DNA of 64,000 bases from Evernia prunastri (Eukaryota; Ascomycota; Lecanoromycetes; Lecanorales; Parmeliaceae). The DNA lies in contig NKYR01000033.1 of assembly GCA_003184365.1 (NCBI GenBank), forward strand, positions 249,728-313,727. Reading direction: 5' to 3'. Positions 45,681 through 57,473 of the stretch are shown here, piece by piece. Position 1 is the first letter of the stretch; each line of letters begins with the position of its first letter. Position numbers and translations under genes: made by a program. Under the pieces are notes generated by a model. It had not been told where the DNA came from and did not search any database. It worked only from the letters and a program-made list of their open reading frames with translations.

Positions 45681-46865
45681 ATATATTAAAGGATTTGAAA
45701 GAATAGTATAATTAGAAATTATATATATTTAATCGTTCTTCAAAAACACGGTCTCTCGACGATCGATACTACTTTAAAATTCGTCGTCTTCGTTCTCGAT
45801 AGATTTTAGAATAGTAGAAGAACGAGCAGACGTCAAAACGAGAGTTGACTTCTTTTCACGATCAAATACTCTCACATTATTAATTAACTCTCGCTTAATA
45901 TTCGACTTGATTTTCAGCTATTTTTATTTATATTCGAATTAGTTATCTTTTCATTACTAAATATGCTGAGACTTATAATGCTATTGCAGTAGCTTACTTT
46001 TTATATTCTTTAAGATCTTTTAATTACGAGATTTAGTCTTCAATTTCATTACGTCAATATAGTCTTTTAAATTAATTTATATTGAATTATTGTCTCTCTA
46101 CTTTGAAGTTACGAGAGCAAATAAAATCACAATAACTTTACGACTGTAGATACGACTAGCTGAACGCTGAGAATCGGAATAATCGCGAATAGTAAGCTCA
46201 GCTGAAAGATGAAAGAATCGAAATTCTGCGAGACTTATAGAGATCGTTGATGATATAGATAGCTGAGATAGTTGAATAATAGTAGTAATCGAAGTACTAG
46301 TAGCTGACGCGCGATCACGTATACGCGCGATATTATCGTTCTTCTTATTTTTTCTTCTCTTATTTCTCTCCTTATTTTTTTATTAACGTTCTTAATTAGT
46401 TATTATACTTATAAACGAATTTGTAATAGTGACTCTATTAGTTCGATTCTTCAGAGCGATTTTTGATTAGCTTCTTAAGTTCTGAGGCGAGATAACATAG
46501 CGTCTTCGCGAATTTCTATTAGTGAAATAATAGACTAATTCGAGATAGTTCTGAGCTTTATAATTCTATCTGATATACTTTCAGTGAGTTAGAATTTCAC
46601 GTTTAATGACGACAATAGAATTGATGTTATTCTTCGTCGTCTAAGCGCTGAGCAATCGATCGATGAAATTAAAATCAATAAAAACGTCGATGATACTTAT
46701 GAATCTACTATCTTTAATTCTATCATTGTGAATAATAATAATTAATATTGTTTTATCACTTATAGACTTTTTTTTAATAACTTTAGTCTTGATACGAGCG
46801 TAACGATATATTAGATTAATTCGAAGCTCTTTTTTCTGCTTTCACTTCTTTAATTTCTCGAGAAC
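45681..46865. other. AT-rich RIP-type debris
   Basis: This continues the AT-rich, CA-poor composition of the Tc1 relic. No transposase motif is recognisable. A stretch at about 46600-46740 (+) stays open (RRLSAEQSIDEIKINKNVDD) and may be a remnant of another element. It ends sharply at the LTR at 46866. Confidence 0.6.
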
Positions 46866-47034
46866 TGTCAGGGACTGGAGTGTAGCTGAATGCATTGATT
46901 CCGGTATGAACGGAATAATAGCTATGAAGGTCTAATGATGGCAGAAGGCCGATATTTGTGGGCAGGGCCAAGCCGCGCTAGGCTCGATTCGGCCAGGTAG
47001 AGGAGTCATGGTGTTGTGAGCTGGAACCATGACA
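46866..47034 (-). repeat. LTR copy (3' LTR by orientation)
   Basis: 169 bp, TGTCA...TGACA. Partner copy at 47845-48013. Confidence 0.85.
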
Positions 47035-47373
47035 CTACCCCCTCCTCCAAATCGTCATATCCTCATGACGTGCCTCCTTCATGCCCGAGAATCTGGAGAC
47101 GCTGCACTGTAATGACGTGCCTCTTGCCTGTGCTCTCCAGATCTTTCCATGCTGTAGAATCGAATAAAGAATGGCCATATTGGCCGCTGGAATCGAATGC
47201 CTTGAAGCAGGCTCACTTACTGGGGATGGCTGAGATACCGATAGTGCAACAGGCACGAATCCTCACATTTCCATTGCGCAACAGGCGCACTTCCCCAGCT
47301 CTTCTCCTAACCTTGTCACATGACACCACAATCCATCCATTCCATCCATTCTATTTCATGCTCTTGCACCCCA

Positions 47374-47400
47374 CCAAGCCTTCCAAGCCTTCCAAGCCTT
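47374..47400. repeat. 9-bp tandem repeat (CCAAGCCTT)3
   Basis: Three perfect copies inside the LTR element interior, next to (CCATT)-type and CGCTGAAGAT repeats. Confidence 0.9.
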
Positions 47401-47844
47401 GTCCTCCTTCGGATTCGGTCGCTGAAGATCGCTGAAGATCGCTGTAGACGTGTCCCAAGTGTACATAATGTGATGTGGAATATGATTCGGAGCGATGTTG
47501 TTCTGAATTTGACTGCCATTGTAGCAGGCTCACTTGCTGGAGAGGTATGAGAATCTAATAGTGTTCTGCATGCGTTACAGGCGCATGTCTCCAGCTCTTC
47601 TCTTTGCCATTGTAGCAGGCTCACTTCCGGAACGACTTGCTCAGTAAAGAGGTCGTATGATAGTCGTATCTTGACTGTAGAGGCGCGCACTCTGCTGCGG
47701 CCAGGTTTCTATTCCGATGGTGTTGTTTCCGTGCCTCGCTAGCCAACACCTGATGTTGTTTCCGCGCCTTGTTGGCCAACATCGTCAGTAGTGGTCTACT
47801 ACGACTTAGGGGCGACCAGGTCCCTCGTCGGATAGCTATTATTA

Positions 47845-48013
47845 TGTCAGGGACTGGAGTGTAGCTGAATGCATTGATTCCGGTATGAACGGAATAATAG
47901 CTATGAAGGTCTAATGATGGCAGAAGGCGGATATTTGTGGGCAGGGCCAAGCCGCGCTAGGTCCGATTCGGCCAGGTAGAGGAGTCATGGTATTGTGAGC
48001 TGGAACCATGACA
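47845..48013 (-). repeat. LTR copy (5' LTR by orientation)
   Basis: 169 bp, four mismatches to the copy at 46866-47034. Confidence 0.85.
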
Positions 48014-48388
48014 TCCAGCCCGAACAAACGCAGAGTTGATAGCTGACTTAGAGGCCATAATCCCAAGTTCTCGAGCAATTCTGACCCAGGGCTTGCGACG
48101 TTGGAATTTGTTCTTAGTGACATGTCTGACTAGCTGCCGTTGCTGCCTCTCGTTAATTGCTAGAGGTCTTCCTGATTGAGGACGTCGTTGGTGGGCCTCT
48201 GAAGATAATGGGGTAATATTCTCCTTTTGCGCGTCTCCGGCGCGTTTGAGAACATTTGCCACTGTTTTCTTATCGCAATGGTACTGCCTCGCAAGCTGAC
48301 GATTGGATGTATGATTCTCCTTCTTAGGCTCTATCAGGGCCCCTCGTTTGGCCTCCGGAAGGTCTATTGCGCCCTTGGTACGTCCCAT
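48014..48388 (-). pseudogene. Truncated Tc1-like transposase (N-terminal HTH only)
   Basis: An ATG frame from 48388 reads 125 codons with no stop: MGRTKGAIDLPEAKRGALIE, then a helix-turn-helix (SNRQLARQYHCDKKTVANVLKRAG) and a second one (PWVRIARELGIMASKSAINSAFVRAG). This is the DNA-binding part of a Tc1/mariner transposase. The frame stops being transposase exactly at 48013/48014, where the LTR begins, so the insertion removed the DDE domain. The missing half is not found on the other side of the LTR element. Unlike the neighbour at 44.6 kb it is not AT-skewed, so it escaped RIP or is younger. Confidence 0.75.
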
Positions 48389-48947
48389 AATAATGTAGGT
48401 ATTTGAATGGTTTTGGTGAGAAAGTCGCGAAATACGCGTTTTGCGGCAAAACCTCGGGTGGGGATTAATAAAAAAAAAAATCTGTTGTAGCATACTGAGT
48501 AATCGGCATCGACAAATCTCTGTCATCAAGCTTTTGCTACCACTTTAGATTCTTTCCGAGCTCGACTGGAGGAGAAGAAAGAGCCTCTTTCCTCCACAAA
48601 GCATAAATACGAGCATCGAAACAACAGCTTTAAACCGGTGAAAGCCAGAAACTATGCTTAAAACAGAACACGGTTGAATACGAAGCAGAACATGGTAAGT
48701 CAAGTGTCGCGATGGAGACGTTGGCAATGATAAAGATTCTGCGTCTCCACTTCCGTAACGCGCTATACAGCGTATGCCTTCCTTCCTGCTCGTACAATCC
48801 ATGATATACACATACCAGATTGGCTCTGCAGCTATCCGGCATCGTCCAAATGTCTGCTTCTCTCTGCAAGAATTAGCTCGTGCCTTTTTGACCATCCTTC
48901 GCTCGTTTGATCGTCTATGCTCATTTACACTCTCTATCTTCTTTATC
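48389..48947. other. Intergenic region
   Basis: This lies between the truncated transposase and the secreted protein gene. A poly-A run of eleven (48470-48480) lies in its first part. The promoter of the plus-strand gene should be at 48550-48947. Confidence 0.5.
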
Positions 48948-51900
48948 ATGGCTCAAAAACCCTCTTTTTTCTTTTTCGTTTTGGTGTCATTTCTATTCCC
49001 ATTCAATGTACTCGCACAGACGACTACAAACCAGACGACGACTGCCTCTGCTGTTAATCTCAATGTCATAATCCCAATGCATGTTTACCCCCCTCTCACG
49101 GTGACTGGCCACTTTCCATGTCTGACAGCAAACTCGTACATGATCTTAACCGATTCGCAAAGCTCATCGGCGACATACCCAGTGTGGATATGCACTTCCG
49201 ACTGCGTCAGTCCGTCAAGTGGAGGAGGAGTAGGTCTAATGGTTTTCCCTGCTACCACAACCACAGGGGCGTACGAAGTGCAGAATCCACCTTCGGGGTA
49301 CCCAGCGCTTAAAATCTTGAATCTTGCTGTAATAACAGACAGCGCTTTTTCGACAGATCCTTCAATCAATGTCCAGTAAGAACTCTGATAGCTCCCAGAA
49401 ATGCACTTGATTTTGATTAAATTTCATCTCCAGAGCGCCCCAAACAACAACTACGAGCATTTTCACGTACCCGGCATTCCCTGGTCTTTCGTTAACAGTT
49501 CCAACTACGACGCCGGTCACCGCCGTACTCGCTACCCCGGTAGCGGTCCCTGTCCACTGCCAGAGTAGCACAGACGCAGGCGGACCAATAGTCGGTGTTG
49601 GCACGTCGAGCAGATCCACATCAGATCCTAGCGTAGTCAGCGTTACCACATCGAGCGGGTTTGTATCAAGCTCCGGCTCCGCTCACAGTAGCTCTTGGCA
49701 GTCGCCTGCTTCCAACTATGACGCCCTATCGGTATCTATCTCTTCACGCACTGAAGTCCCTTCAGGGGGGACGGTGATCACCTCGACAGTTGCCCCTTCA
49801 GGTGTCATCACCACTTCACGAGTCATCTCCGAGACTTTCCTACCCACAACTTACAGCTCGTTGACGGGTCTAACATCCATCCTCATTACTTCAAGCATTA
49901 TAAGTCTCGGCACGAGTAGTACCACAGCCGTCCCTGTTACAGTATACCCAGGAGGGGTAGCTTGGAGTATACCGAGCGTTGGGCCTGACACCCCCATCTT
50001 TCCGGCTCCATCAGTAGCGCCGCCGAATGATGGCTTACGATTGAGTTCTCCCGGACCGAGGTCTTCGACCACTCTGTACAATTTATCCAGCTTTACGAGC
50101 AGTCTGACATCTAGCATCTGGGGCGCTGATCTACCAGCCTCTTTGACTTCGGAGCCTCCGCCGCTTGATAACACTCCGGCGTCCTCTCTTTTGGCGGGGT
50201 TAACTGTGTTTCCAGGAACGACCACTCCAACAGTAGAGTATGTGAGCACTGGTGTCTCGAGCGATACTCATTCGCCCACGGATCATGCCATCGCGTTTCC
50301 GATATTCTGGGGCCACAGCCATTTCTGCTTTGTGAGTAATGCCAACCCTCATTGAAGCGGCCCTTGGGCGTAGGGAGCTTGCGCTTGCTGACCGAGATAC
50401 GTAGATATCTTGTCCATTGCATGGACATTGTCTTGATTGTGGATACAGAATAGACCTTCCGCCTGGGATATACCCTCCTGGATCTATCATGTTTCCCTCG
50501 GACTGGACGGAACCAGACGTCACCATCACAGTCGAGGAAGATGGTACCCCTACATACGACGAAGACGAGGAGCCCAAAACCACCTCCACTACTACCTCGA
50601 CTTCCTCGACCTCCTTGACTCCAAGTACGGCAATCACCAACCCAACATCAAGTACCTCTGCCAGTCAGACCTCGTCCATATCGTGGTCTACACTTCTATT
50701 TGATGGCTCTCTGTGCGCACAACCTATATGTACCTCTTGCTTGAGTGAATATCCACTACCCAGTACACCGCCTTCCAAAGGCAAACGGTACGTACAAGGC
50801 GATATGATCCCCAAGGTCAAGCGAGTCATGCCCGAGCCTAGAAATGCTCCGTACAACGGCAACATGGTTTCTTTCATATTGGGGCAGTTGCGTTCTGTCG
50901 AAGCTACAGTGAGTTTGAGAGACATTCCTGATTGGAAGCATTGCTCGTCAGCCTTGTTCCGCCCTCTTATGGACGAACCTTTCTCTATAGCCGTCAAGGG
51001 GCTATTCGGTTGTACTTCGTTGGTCGTAGCTTCGACTAAAGGGGTCTGGATGTCACATTTCTGGGAGGGGCCGTCTTTCAATTGTTCACTTCTGCTTGGT
51101 GGGAGACCGTGGGCTCCGGCGCTTCAACAGATCATCTTTCAGAAATCTGTGTTGGACTACCTGGGGCCCGGAGACGGTACTCCCGAGTTCCCAGGTCTGC
51201 AGCAGTACATCGGGCCAGGCAAAGCGTTTGGTCCTGATACGCAAGTGGAGGTTAGCATTATTACCCCTTTGAATCGCCAGAATCCAGTGCCCGGGAATTT
51301 GCTATTTCCGGACCAGGTTGCACAAATCGCCAGGTCCGTGACTCAGATGTTCGGAGGAGACTGGAACGCGGGAACGAAAGGAAGTATGGCTTCTCGCGTT
51401 GGCTTTCTCGACTACCGGCCTCGGAGCAGCGTGGAATACCAGCTGAGAACCGCATCGGGCAAAGCCTTATTCCAATACGATCCCGTACAAGCCCGATGCA
51501 TCAACCCAACGACAGGCGAACCGGCGCAATTTGCCGCGCGGCAGATGTGGTTTCAGAACCATCCGAGACCATATCTGTTGGCCAAATGGATAGCATGGCC
51601 CGAGCAACAAGTCCCGGCAACCCCTACCCAAGCCCAGCGCCGAGATCTCCTATCCAACAACGACACCAATCACGACGAACAGCTTTCTCCAAACCCTCTC
51701 GCCAAGCGCCAAGAACTCTGGACCGCCGGTGCAGAACCCTCCCTCTACCCTGCCTACCTATCCGCTCTTGCAAACAACGACACCGTCCCCGAAACCACCG
51801 CCATCCTCGTCGGCCCCTCCGGCCCCGTCACTTCATCCCCAATCGCCACAAGCACGGACGAAATCGTCTTCCTAGAACAATCAACCTTACCTTCCGACGC

Positions 51901-52207
51901 CGGCACCATAATCTACGGCTGCACGACAACCACAACATCACATACTTCGACCCTATGCGCGGGCTCCCTCACCCCCGTCACCACGCTCTTCCCCCAAGCA
52001 ACAGCCGACTCCGTATCGTGCGATAACCAAGAAACCTTCTCCTCTCTCTCCGCGTGCGAACTCCGGTGCGTTGGCGGCGAATGCCGCGAATTCCAAACCA
52101 AGAAGGCCAAGGTGAAAGAAAGATGCGTGGGCTGCGGCGTCGCGGGCGCGGAACCCGGCTGGAGATGTTTTTGTCCAAACATAAACATCGTATCGGGATT
52201 GAGATGA
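48948..52207 (+). CDS. Large secreted Ser/Thr-rich protein
   Basis: Three exons: 48948-49375, 49434-50331 and 50405-52207; 1,042 residues. The start MAQKPSFFFFVLVSFLFPFNVLAQ is a clear signal peptide; an upstream ATG frame would place it internally. The first about 470 residues are Ser/Thr/Pro-rich, a likely heavily O-glycosylated stalk. Exon 3 opens with a small Cys motif (CPLHGHCLDCGYRIDLPPGIYPPG). A folded domain (about 600-800) includes GLFGCTSLVVASTKGVWMSHFW and VSIITPLNRQ; I recall similar domains in secreted fungal proteins and chitinase-associated proteins, without known activity. The C-terminus is Cys-rich (CELRCVGGECREF, CVGCGVAG, WRCFCP). No GPI-type tail is evident. A cell-surface role is inferred. 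Confidence 0.83.
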
Positions 52208-53217
52208 GCGCGAGCATGCGCGGATGTGGACGACGACCGAAACGGGATCAAGGATAAGACGCTAGAGATGCCTGGAACACAATCCCCTGCAGCAAAGACC
52301 TCGAACCAGGGATCGGGCTGAGAGGGATATCTGCCTGCATGCAAGCAAGTAGAGGTTTATATTATATTTTATTGTATAGAAAGGTACGAAAGCCCGCATC
52401 GGCTTTCCGAACCTATAGAGATAAACCTCGCACTACCCTACTCTACCCTATTCCGGCTGCCTAGTCGAATAAAGATCAATCTATATTCCAACCGTGTCGA
52501 ATAGAAAGACAGATAGAAAGAGAGAGGGCAGGGAGGAGGCAAGGGCTATGGATTGCTTGATTTTTGTTGAGATGTTGAGATTTTCGCTGTAGAACAAAAT
52601 TATGAGCAAGCAAGATTCTGCGGACAATCGCTTAGAGTATGTTGTAGTGCTGGCTAAGTCCGGCCCCTGGTCTTGATAAAGGCCCCGCTAACCGCGGGTG
52701 GAGGTTACCTTACCTTAGATTGCGCACAGGAGGCCCTGTTATAGCCCGGAGCGTCTTTGAAAGAAGGCCTGCTGTGACTATCCCCAGGCAAACTACCTTT
52801 CGGCTTTCCACGGAAGATCCGATTGTTGGTACTCGTAGTACTGGCTGTTCCCTCGAGCGATCGGTCCTCTTTGTTGATGAGTTGATATGTGAACGGATAG
52901 TAGTATAGCTTGATTCTCCGTAGAAAATGAAAGGATAGGTAACTCAGTCAGAATACATCTGACTTCTATAAAAGTATCGGCCAATAAATGCTTAGAGAAG
53001 GAATTATATATACCTTCATACTTTCTTTTGATTAATTATTGCGTCAAATTTATTATCCTACAGTAATTACATAATTGCAACGCCATGACGTCAAAAACCA
53101 AGCCAAGAAATAATCTTCTCTTGTCCCTCTTCAACAATTGTTCACTTTCTTCAATCCACCCTTCAAACAAGTACGTGCAATCGACCTATTTTTACTTGAC
53201 TTATCACAGCTATCGCA
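52208..53217. other. Intergenic region
   Basis: About 1 kb upstream of the NmrA-like gene. It carries a TTACCTTACCTTAG motif at 52706-52719 and AT-rich DNA after 52950. No gene is supported. Confidence 0.55.
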
Positions 53218-54370
53218 ATGGCCAGAATCATCGCTGTTCATGGAGCAACTGGAATGCAGGGGGGATCCGTCGTGAAATCCCTCTTGAAGTCTGACTGGAA
53301 AGTGCGTGCCATAACCCGTAACGCAGCTGGAGCTCCAGCGAAAGCTCTGGTTGATGCCGGTGTGGAAGTTGTGACTGCAGACTTTGATGATAAAGCTTCT
53401 CTCCACAAAGCCTACGAGGTAAGACCCGTTTCCCACCGGTTTCCCACGGCCCTCTTCTGCGGACATTAAAGTACTGATACAATCAATTTAGGGCGTTGAA
53501 GCCATTTTCTTGGTAACCAACTTCTGGGAACATCTCTTTGCGGGTAAAACCGCCGTTCAATCAGGACATGCAGAGGCCACTCAAGCTTCTACTGTCATTG
53601 AGATTGCGGATAAAGTCCCTGGTTTGAAACATTTCGTTTGGAGTACTCTCCCTGGCAATGTTGAAGGTGTAAGTAATTCCACCACAGCCATCTTTGCGAA
53701 AATGCAAAGGTCGGATTCCATAGCTTCAGATTCTCACATTCTGTCCAATTACCCCTATTCTGGCAACCCAATATCTAACCTATCCAAGCAAGCCAAACGC
53801 ACGGTAGTCCAGCATTTCGACTTCAAAGCCAAGGTCGACCTAAAGATCAAGAAAGAATTCCCCAACCTTGCCGCAAAGACAACGTTTCTCTATGTCGGCT
53901 ACTACGCCAATAACCTTGCCAACTTTCCCGCCGTCAAACTCTTCACGGCACCCGCCACCTTTGGCCTCCATGCCTGGATGATGCCCGTCTCGCGCGGAAC
54001 CGTACTCCCATCGGCCGGTGACGTTGGCATCAACGTTGGTGTATTTACAAAGGCCATCCTCGAACAGCCCGAGAAGACACTCGGCAAGTACGCTGCAGTG
54101 GTTGCCGATACCCCGACCCATGACGAGGTGCTGAAATACTGGATGGCGGCTACGGGGAAGACGGCTGTGTTCCTGCAGGTGGATAGTAATGATTGGTGCA
54201 AAGCGTTTGGGGAAGCGGCTGAGGAGCTGTATTTGAACTTGAAGGCATTCGAGGAGAATGATCGATGGGCTTTTGATAACGATCCTCTTTCGGGTAAGGA
54301 TTTGGGGATCGAGAAGGATTTGGTGGGGACTAAGGCTTGTTTGGAGAAACTGAAGGACCAGCTCTTGTAA
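53218..54370 (+). CDS. NmrA-like family NAD(P)-binding protein
   Basis: Three exons: 53218-53418, 53492-53668 and 53789-54370; 319 residues. The Rossmann start is VHGATGMQGGSVV (GxxGxxG from Gly9). Later blocks include VEVVTADFDDKASL, AIFLVTNFWEH and FVWSTLPGNVEG, as in NmrA/HSCARG proteins, which bind NAD(P) and may sense redox state or regulate transcription factors. The catalytic Tyr-Lys of short-chain dehydrogenases is not conserved in this family. The second intron (53669-53788, 120 bases) starts GTAAGT and ends with CTAAC...CAAG, but it is a multiple of three without stops, so retention would give a 359-residue form. Confidence 0.87.
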
Positions 54371-56850
54371 TTGAGTTAGCCCGTAGCAGATGAACGAGCT
54401 CAGATATCGCTAAACAAGAATCCCCGATCTCAAATGTACGCGTATCCCCCTCTTATCAGACTTATACCCGTTTTGACACCAGAATCTCTTTCTCGAGCTT
54501 CGTCCGTCAACCCTCCGAGCAAGTCTGGTGATGATTCAGTGCATCGGAAGAGCGAAGGAACGAGTGTGTATTGGAGGAGCCCCATAAATAGGGCCCCTAA
54601 CTAGCGGTCACTGGAGAGTAATACAGACTGACGCTTCTCGCAAGGTTCCTGCAGATCGGCGTTCTGCACGGGTCCTACCATTTTCATAAAGATCTGCTGA
54701 GGAAGTCGCGACCTGACATTTTGCAGTTGCCACGAATTCTTATCCTTGTCTACACTCTACATTTGCGGGAGAGGGCAATTCCATTGAGGAGGTTGCTCAT
54801 CAGAGATTGGACCAAAATAGTAATGTATCGTCGCACCGTAACCCTACCACCTAGGTACCATTGAGAGGGTATCCGATGTAAGGTAAGGACAAGCATCTGT
54901 TAATTGTAGCTTCCGCGCACTTGAGAAAACAAAGTCCCAAGCAGCAGTAGTGAGCCGCAGTGGTCGGACGAATGATAATGATGATCCCCACATTCCACCC
55001 CTGCTGGGTTGCTCACCCGAGCATCGGTAAGAGATACATTATCTCTGGGGCTGAAAACTTTCTAAGCGAATTAAAACTATGCAACTTTAAATGCAGATGC
55101 TTACAAGTTACAACCACGTTTCTTTTGTTGTTTACCCCGATCAACCAATCATTATCCTACCCTTTAATTTCAAAGAAGGGATTCGATCAAGATTCATGGC
55201 ATCGCAAAAATGAAGGCTAGCGCCTTGGGCAGAAGCCTGTCAAAGGCAGACAGAAGACGGGTTGAGGCTGACGACAAGGGAGTTCCGAAAAAGGGGAATC
55301 ACTGTTGAGAACCGTAAACTTGGGATGCTTTTGATGAGAGCAATCTACTTGCTGCTCACTGCTTTATAAAACCGTCTTGGTATAATGAATCCTCATTGAC
55401 AGGTACTAGTCTCGCAACTGGAGGAACCGTAGCTGGTCTCGCGTGTATCGGGCAACATCTGGAAGCCTTGTCTCGCGTTCCACCTCAAGTCCCATGTCAG
55501 ATTAGACTATTGATGGTCGTAATTCTAGTGCATAGACAGATGCTAAGTCAATAATGAAAACAATACAATCGAGGTCGAAAGCTAAGCGTCTTAGTGTCAA
55601 GCTGAGGTACAGAGGGATCTAGAGTCTTCAACGCTACACGGATGATGCCTCCATTTCTGGCGCTCAGCCACGAAGGATTCAGGTGTCAAACCGTCTTTTG
55701 AGTATCTCGAGCCTATGACCAAATACTCCTTTACGGACATTGACTTTGCATACATTGCAGCCTACCACGTGCCTTGCTTCGAAGGGTTCGGCACGTCTTA
55801 CACATTCTCGGTTATGGTTGTTGCTGGACATCGAAGATCAAGCACTCAGAAATTGCAGCCTTGTCTTCTCTTGAGCCTTAGCGGGCACAGCAATGGGGAG
55901 AGAATACACAGAGAATCTAGCTAGGTGGCCATGGCTGATGGAGACAAGAACTACCTAACTATATGAAGGCAACCATGAAAAGAGACAACAACATATGCAT
56001 GGAATAGTACTGGGATACATAAAGGCACTGGACATTAAGCGAACACGCTGACGTTGGGTACAACGTACATGAAGAGTAGAAAACGAAGATCCCTAAGGGG
56101 CTTTACCAACCAGAATCGATGACTGATCGGAGCTTTTTCATTTTAGTACGAGGATCTTCCAAGATCAGATAACCACATAAAGACTGGGCTCCTGTTGAAC
56201 GCTGAGACAAGAGAATGATGACGTTGCAATGCCGACGTCGGGTGCTCGAATCTGAGCCACTGGCACATACGTCTTTACAACCTTCGGTTCCGCAAAACGT
56301 ATCGAGACCTCGCTCGCCGCAAGGAGAAAGTATTTACTATTATGGATTGTGGTTGGATTTCGCCATGCGCCAAGATTCAATCTGTGTCGCTCTTCCGTGG
56401 ACGGCGAAGATCATCGCCACGTTTCAACAATGAGGCTAGATAATTCTATTATCAATTTTAATATAATCAAAGTAAGGTGTTCTCCTTCCACAGAAACCTC
56501 TAGTTGAAGGTAACCCGCCCGCAAGAGTTTGCGAAATATTTTGCCCTCGGCCAGTTCGCCCAACCATTCCGAGACTCGGAACCTTTGATCCTATCAGAGG
56601 AATCACGGAAAGCACACTCTTTTCGTCTCATCGCTCATGATGTTGTGAACTTGACGTTCCCGACGATGATAAATAAGCGGAGTCGCCTCTGCTGAAGTGC
56701 ACGTGCCTAGCGAGCTTCTCGTCGAAGTATTCAAGACGTGATCATCTTCTGAGTGTCTGGTCGCAGCATCTCCGGGACCCAGCTATCTAACATCGACATT
56801 TGCTTGGAACAGCTACTCATCTAGGAGTGAGACAACGGCCTTGGTTGACT
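54371..56850. other. Region without supported gene
   Basis: About 2.5 kb. Only short frames without domains occur (54960-55220, 55715-55924, 56504-56695, all +). A stretch near 55410 reads GTSLATGGTVAGLA and recalls the subtilase Ser motif, but has no flanking domain. TACCTAGG/AAGGTAAGG motifs occur at 54849-54887. Confidence 0.45.
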
Positions 56851-57473
56851 ATGACCGATTTCCACGACAAAGGGTTTGCTCTCGTTGAGTTATTCAATCC
56901 TCAAATCGCTCTTGACGCCTGGGACGATATCGACCAATGGGAGGTGCACACACATCTCAGAGAGGATTCCAAAACACCTATAATGCCGCTGACTTCGCCC
57001 CAAACTCCAAAATTCGGGGCATTTGTCCAGGAGATTGAGAAAGTAAGTGGTAGCCTTCTGTCAGCGATTGCGCCCATACTTGTAGGTAGCAAATGTTCCG
57101 ATGCTGGGAGCGATACGGTAACAAGAGGAAGAAGCCAGAAATAGTCGAGGAGCATCTAGATCTGTTTCCATTTTCTAAGGTGGAGAGAATTATGCCGCAC
57201 CCCACTGAACGTATCCGGATATGGGCTCCTCTCATTCCAATTTCGCAAAACCAGGGGCTACCCACGTTCATGGAGGGTTCGCATCGCAAAGCAGAGCCCA
57301 GAAACACGCAATACAATCCGGTCATAAAATCTGGTTGCATGTTTGAGGGTCGGCTTCGATCCACAATCCCCAAGAAGGCGGAGGTATTGTGTTTGCCAGA
57401 GCGTACGACGTGGTGGCGAAAGTTGGGAAAACTTGAGCTAAAGGCTGCCATTTGCACTTCAATATCGTCTTAA
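56851..57473 (+). CDS. Possible phytanoyl-CoA-dioxygenase-like protein (doubtful, perhaps truncated)
   Basis: Two exons proposed, 56851-57042 and 57090-57473; 191 residues. The start MTDFHDKGFALVELF resembles the opening of PhyH proteins. The 47-base intron (GTAAGT...GTAG) joins EIEK to QMFRCWERYG. RIRIWAPLIPISQNQGLPTF followed by MEGSHR matches the core strand and the G-SH turn of the family, with His in MPHPTERIR as a candidate iron ligand. The distal His before the end is not evident (LPERTTWWRKLGK instead) and the protein is shorter than usual, so it may be a decayed gene. An upstream exon ending before 56814 is possible, since a CTAAC...ACAG precedes it. Confidence 0.4.

Larger units (their letters stand above)
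46866..48013 (-). mobile_element. Non-autonomous LTR retrotransposon (TRIM-like)
   Basis: Two direct 169-bp repeats (46866-47034 and 47845-48013) begin TGTCA and end TGACA, the short inverted ends of LTRs. They differ at only four positions by eye. The 810-bp interior has no gag or pol, so the element depends on others. On the minus strand a purine run (GGAGGAGGGGGTAG, 47035-47048) sits directly before the 46866-47034 copy, as a polypurine tract does before a 3' LTR; the element therefore reads on the minus strand, with 47845-48013 as 5' LTR. The flanking five bases (AGAAC left, TCCAG right) do not form a target-site duplication. The interior has short tandem repeats. Confidence 0.8.

Noticed and set aside
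55400..55500. GTSLATGGTVAGLA stretch resembling a subtilase active-site block
   Set aside because: No catalytic Asp or His region nearby, and the frame closes within a short distance.
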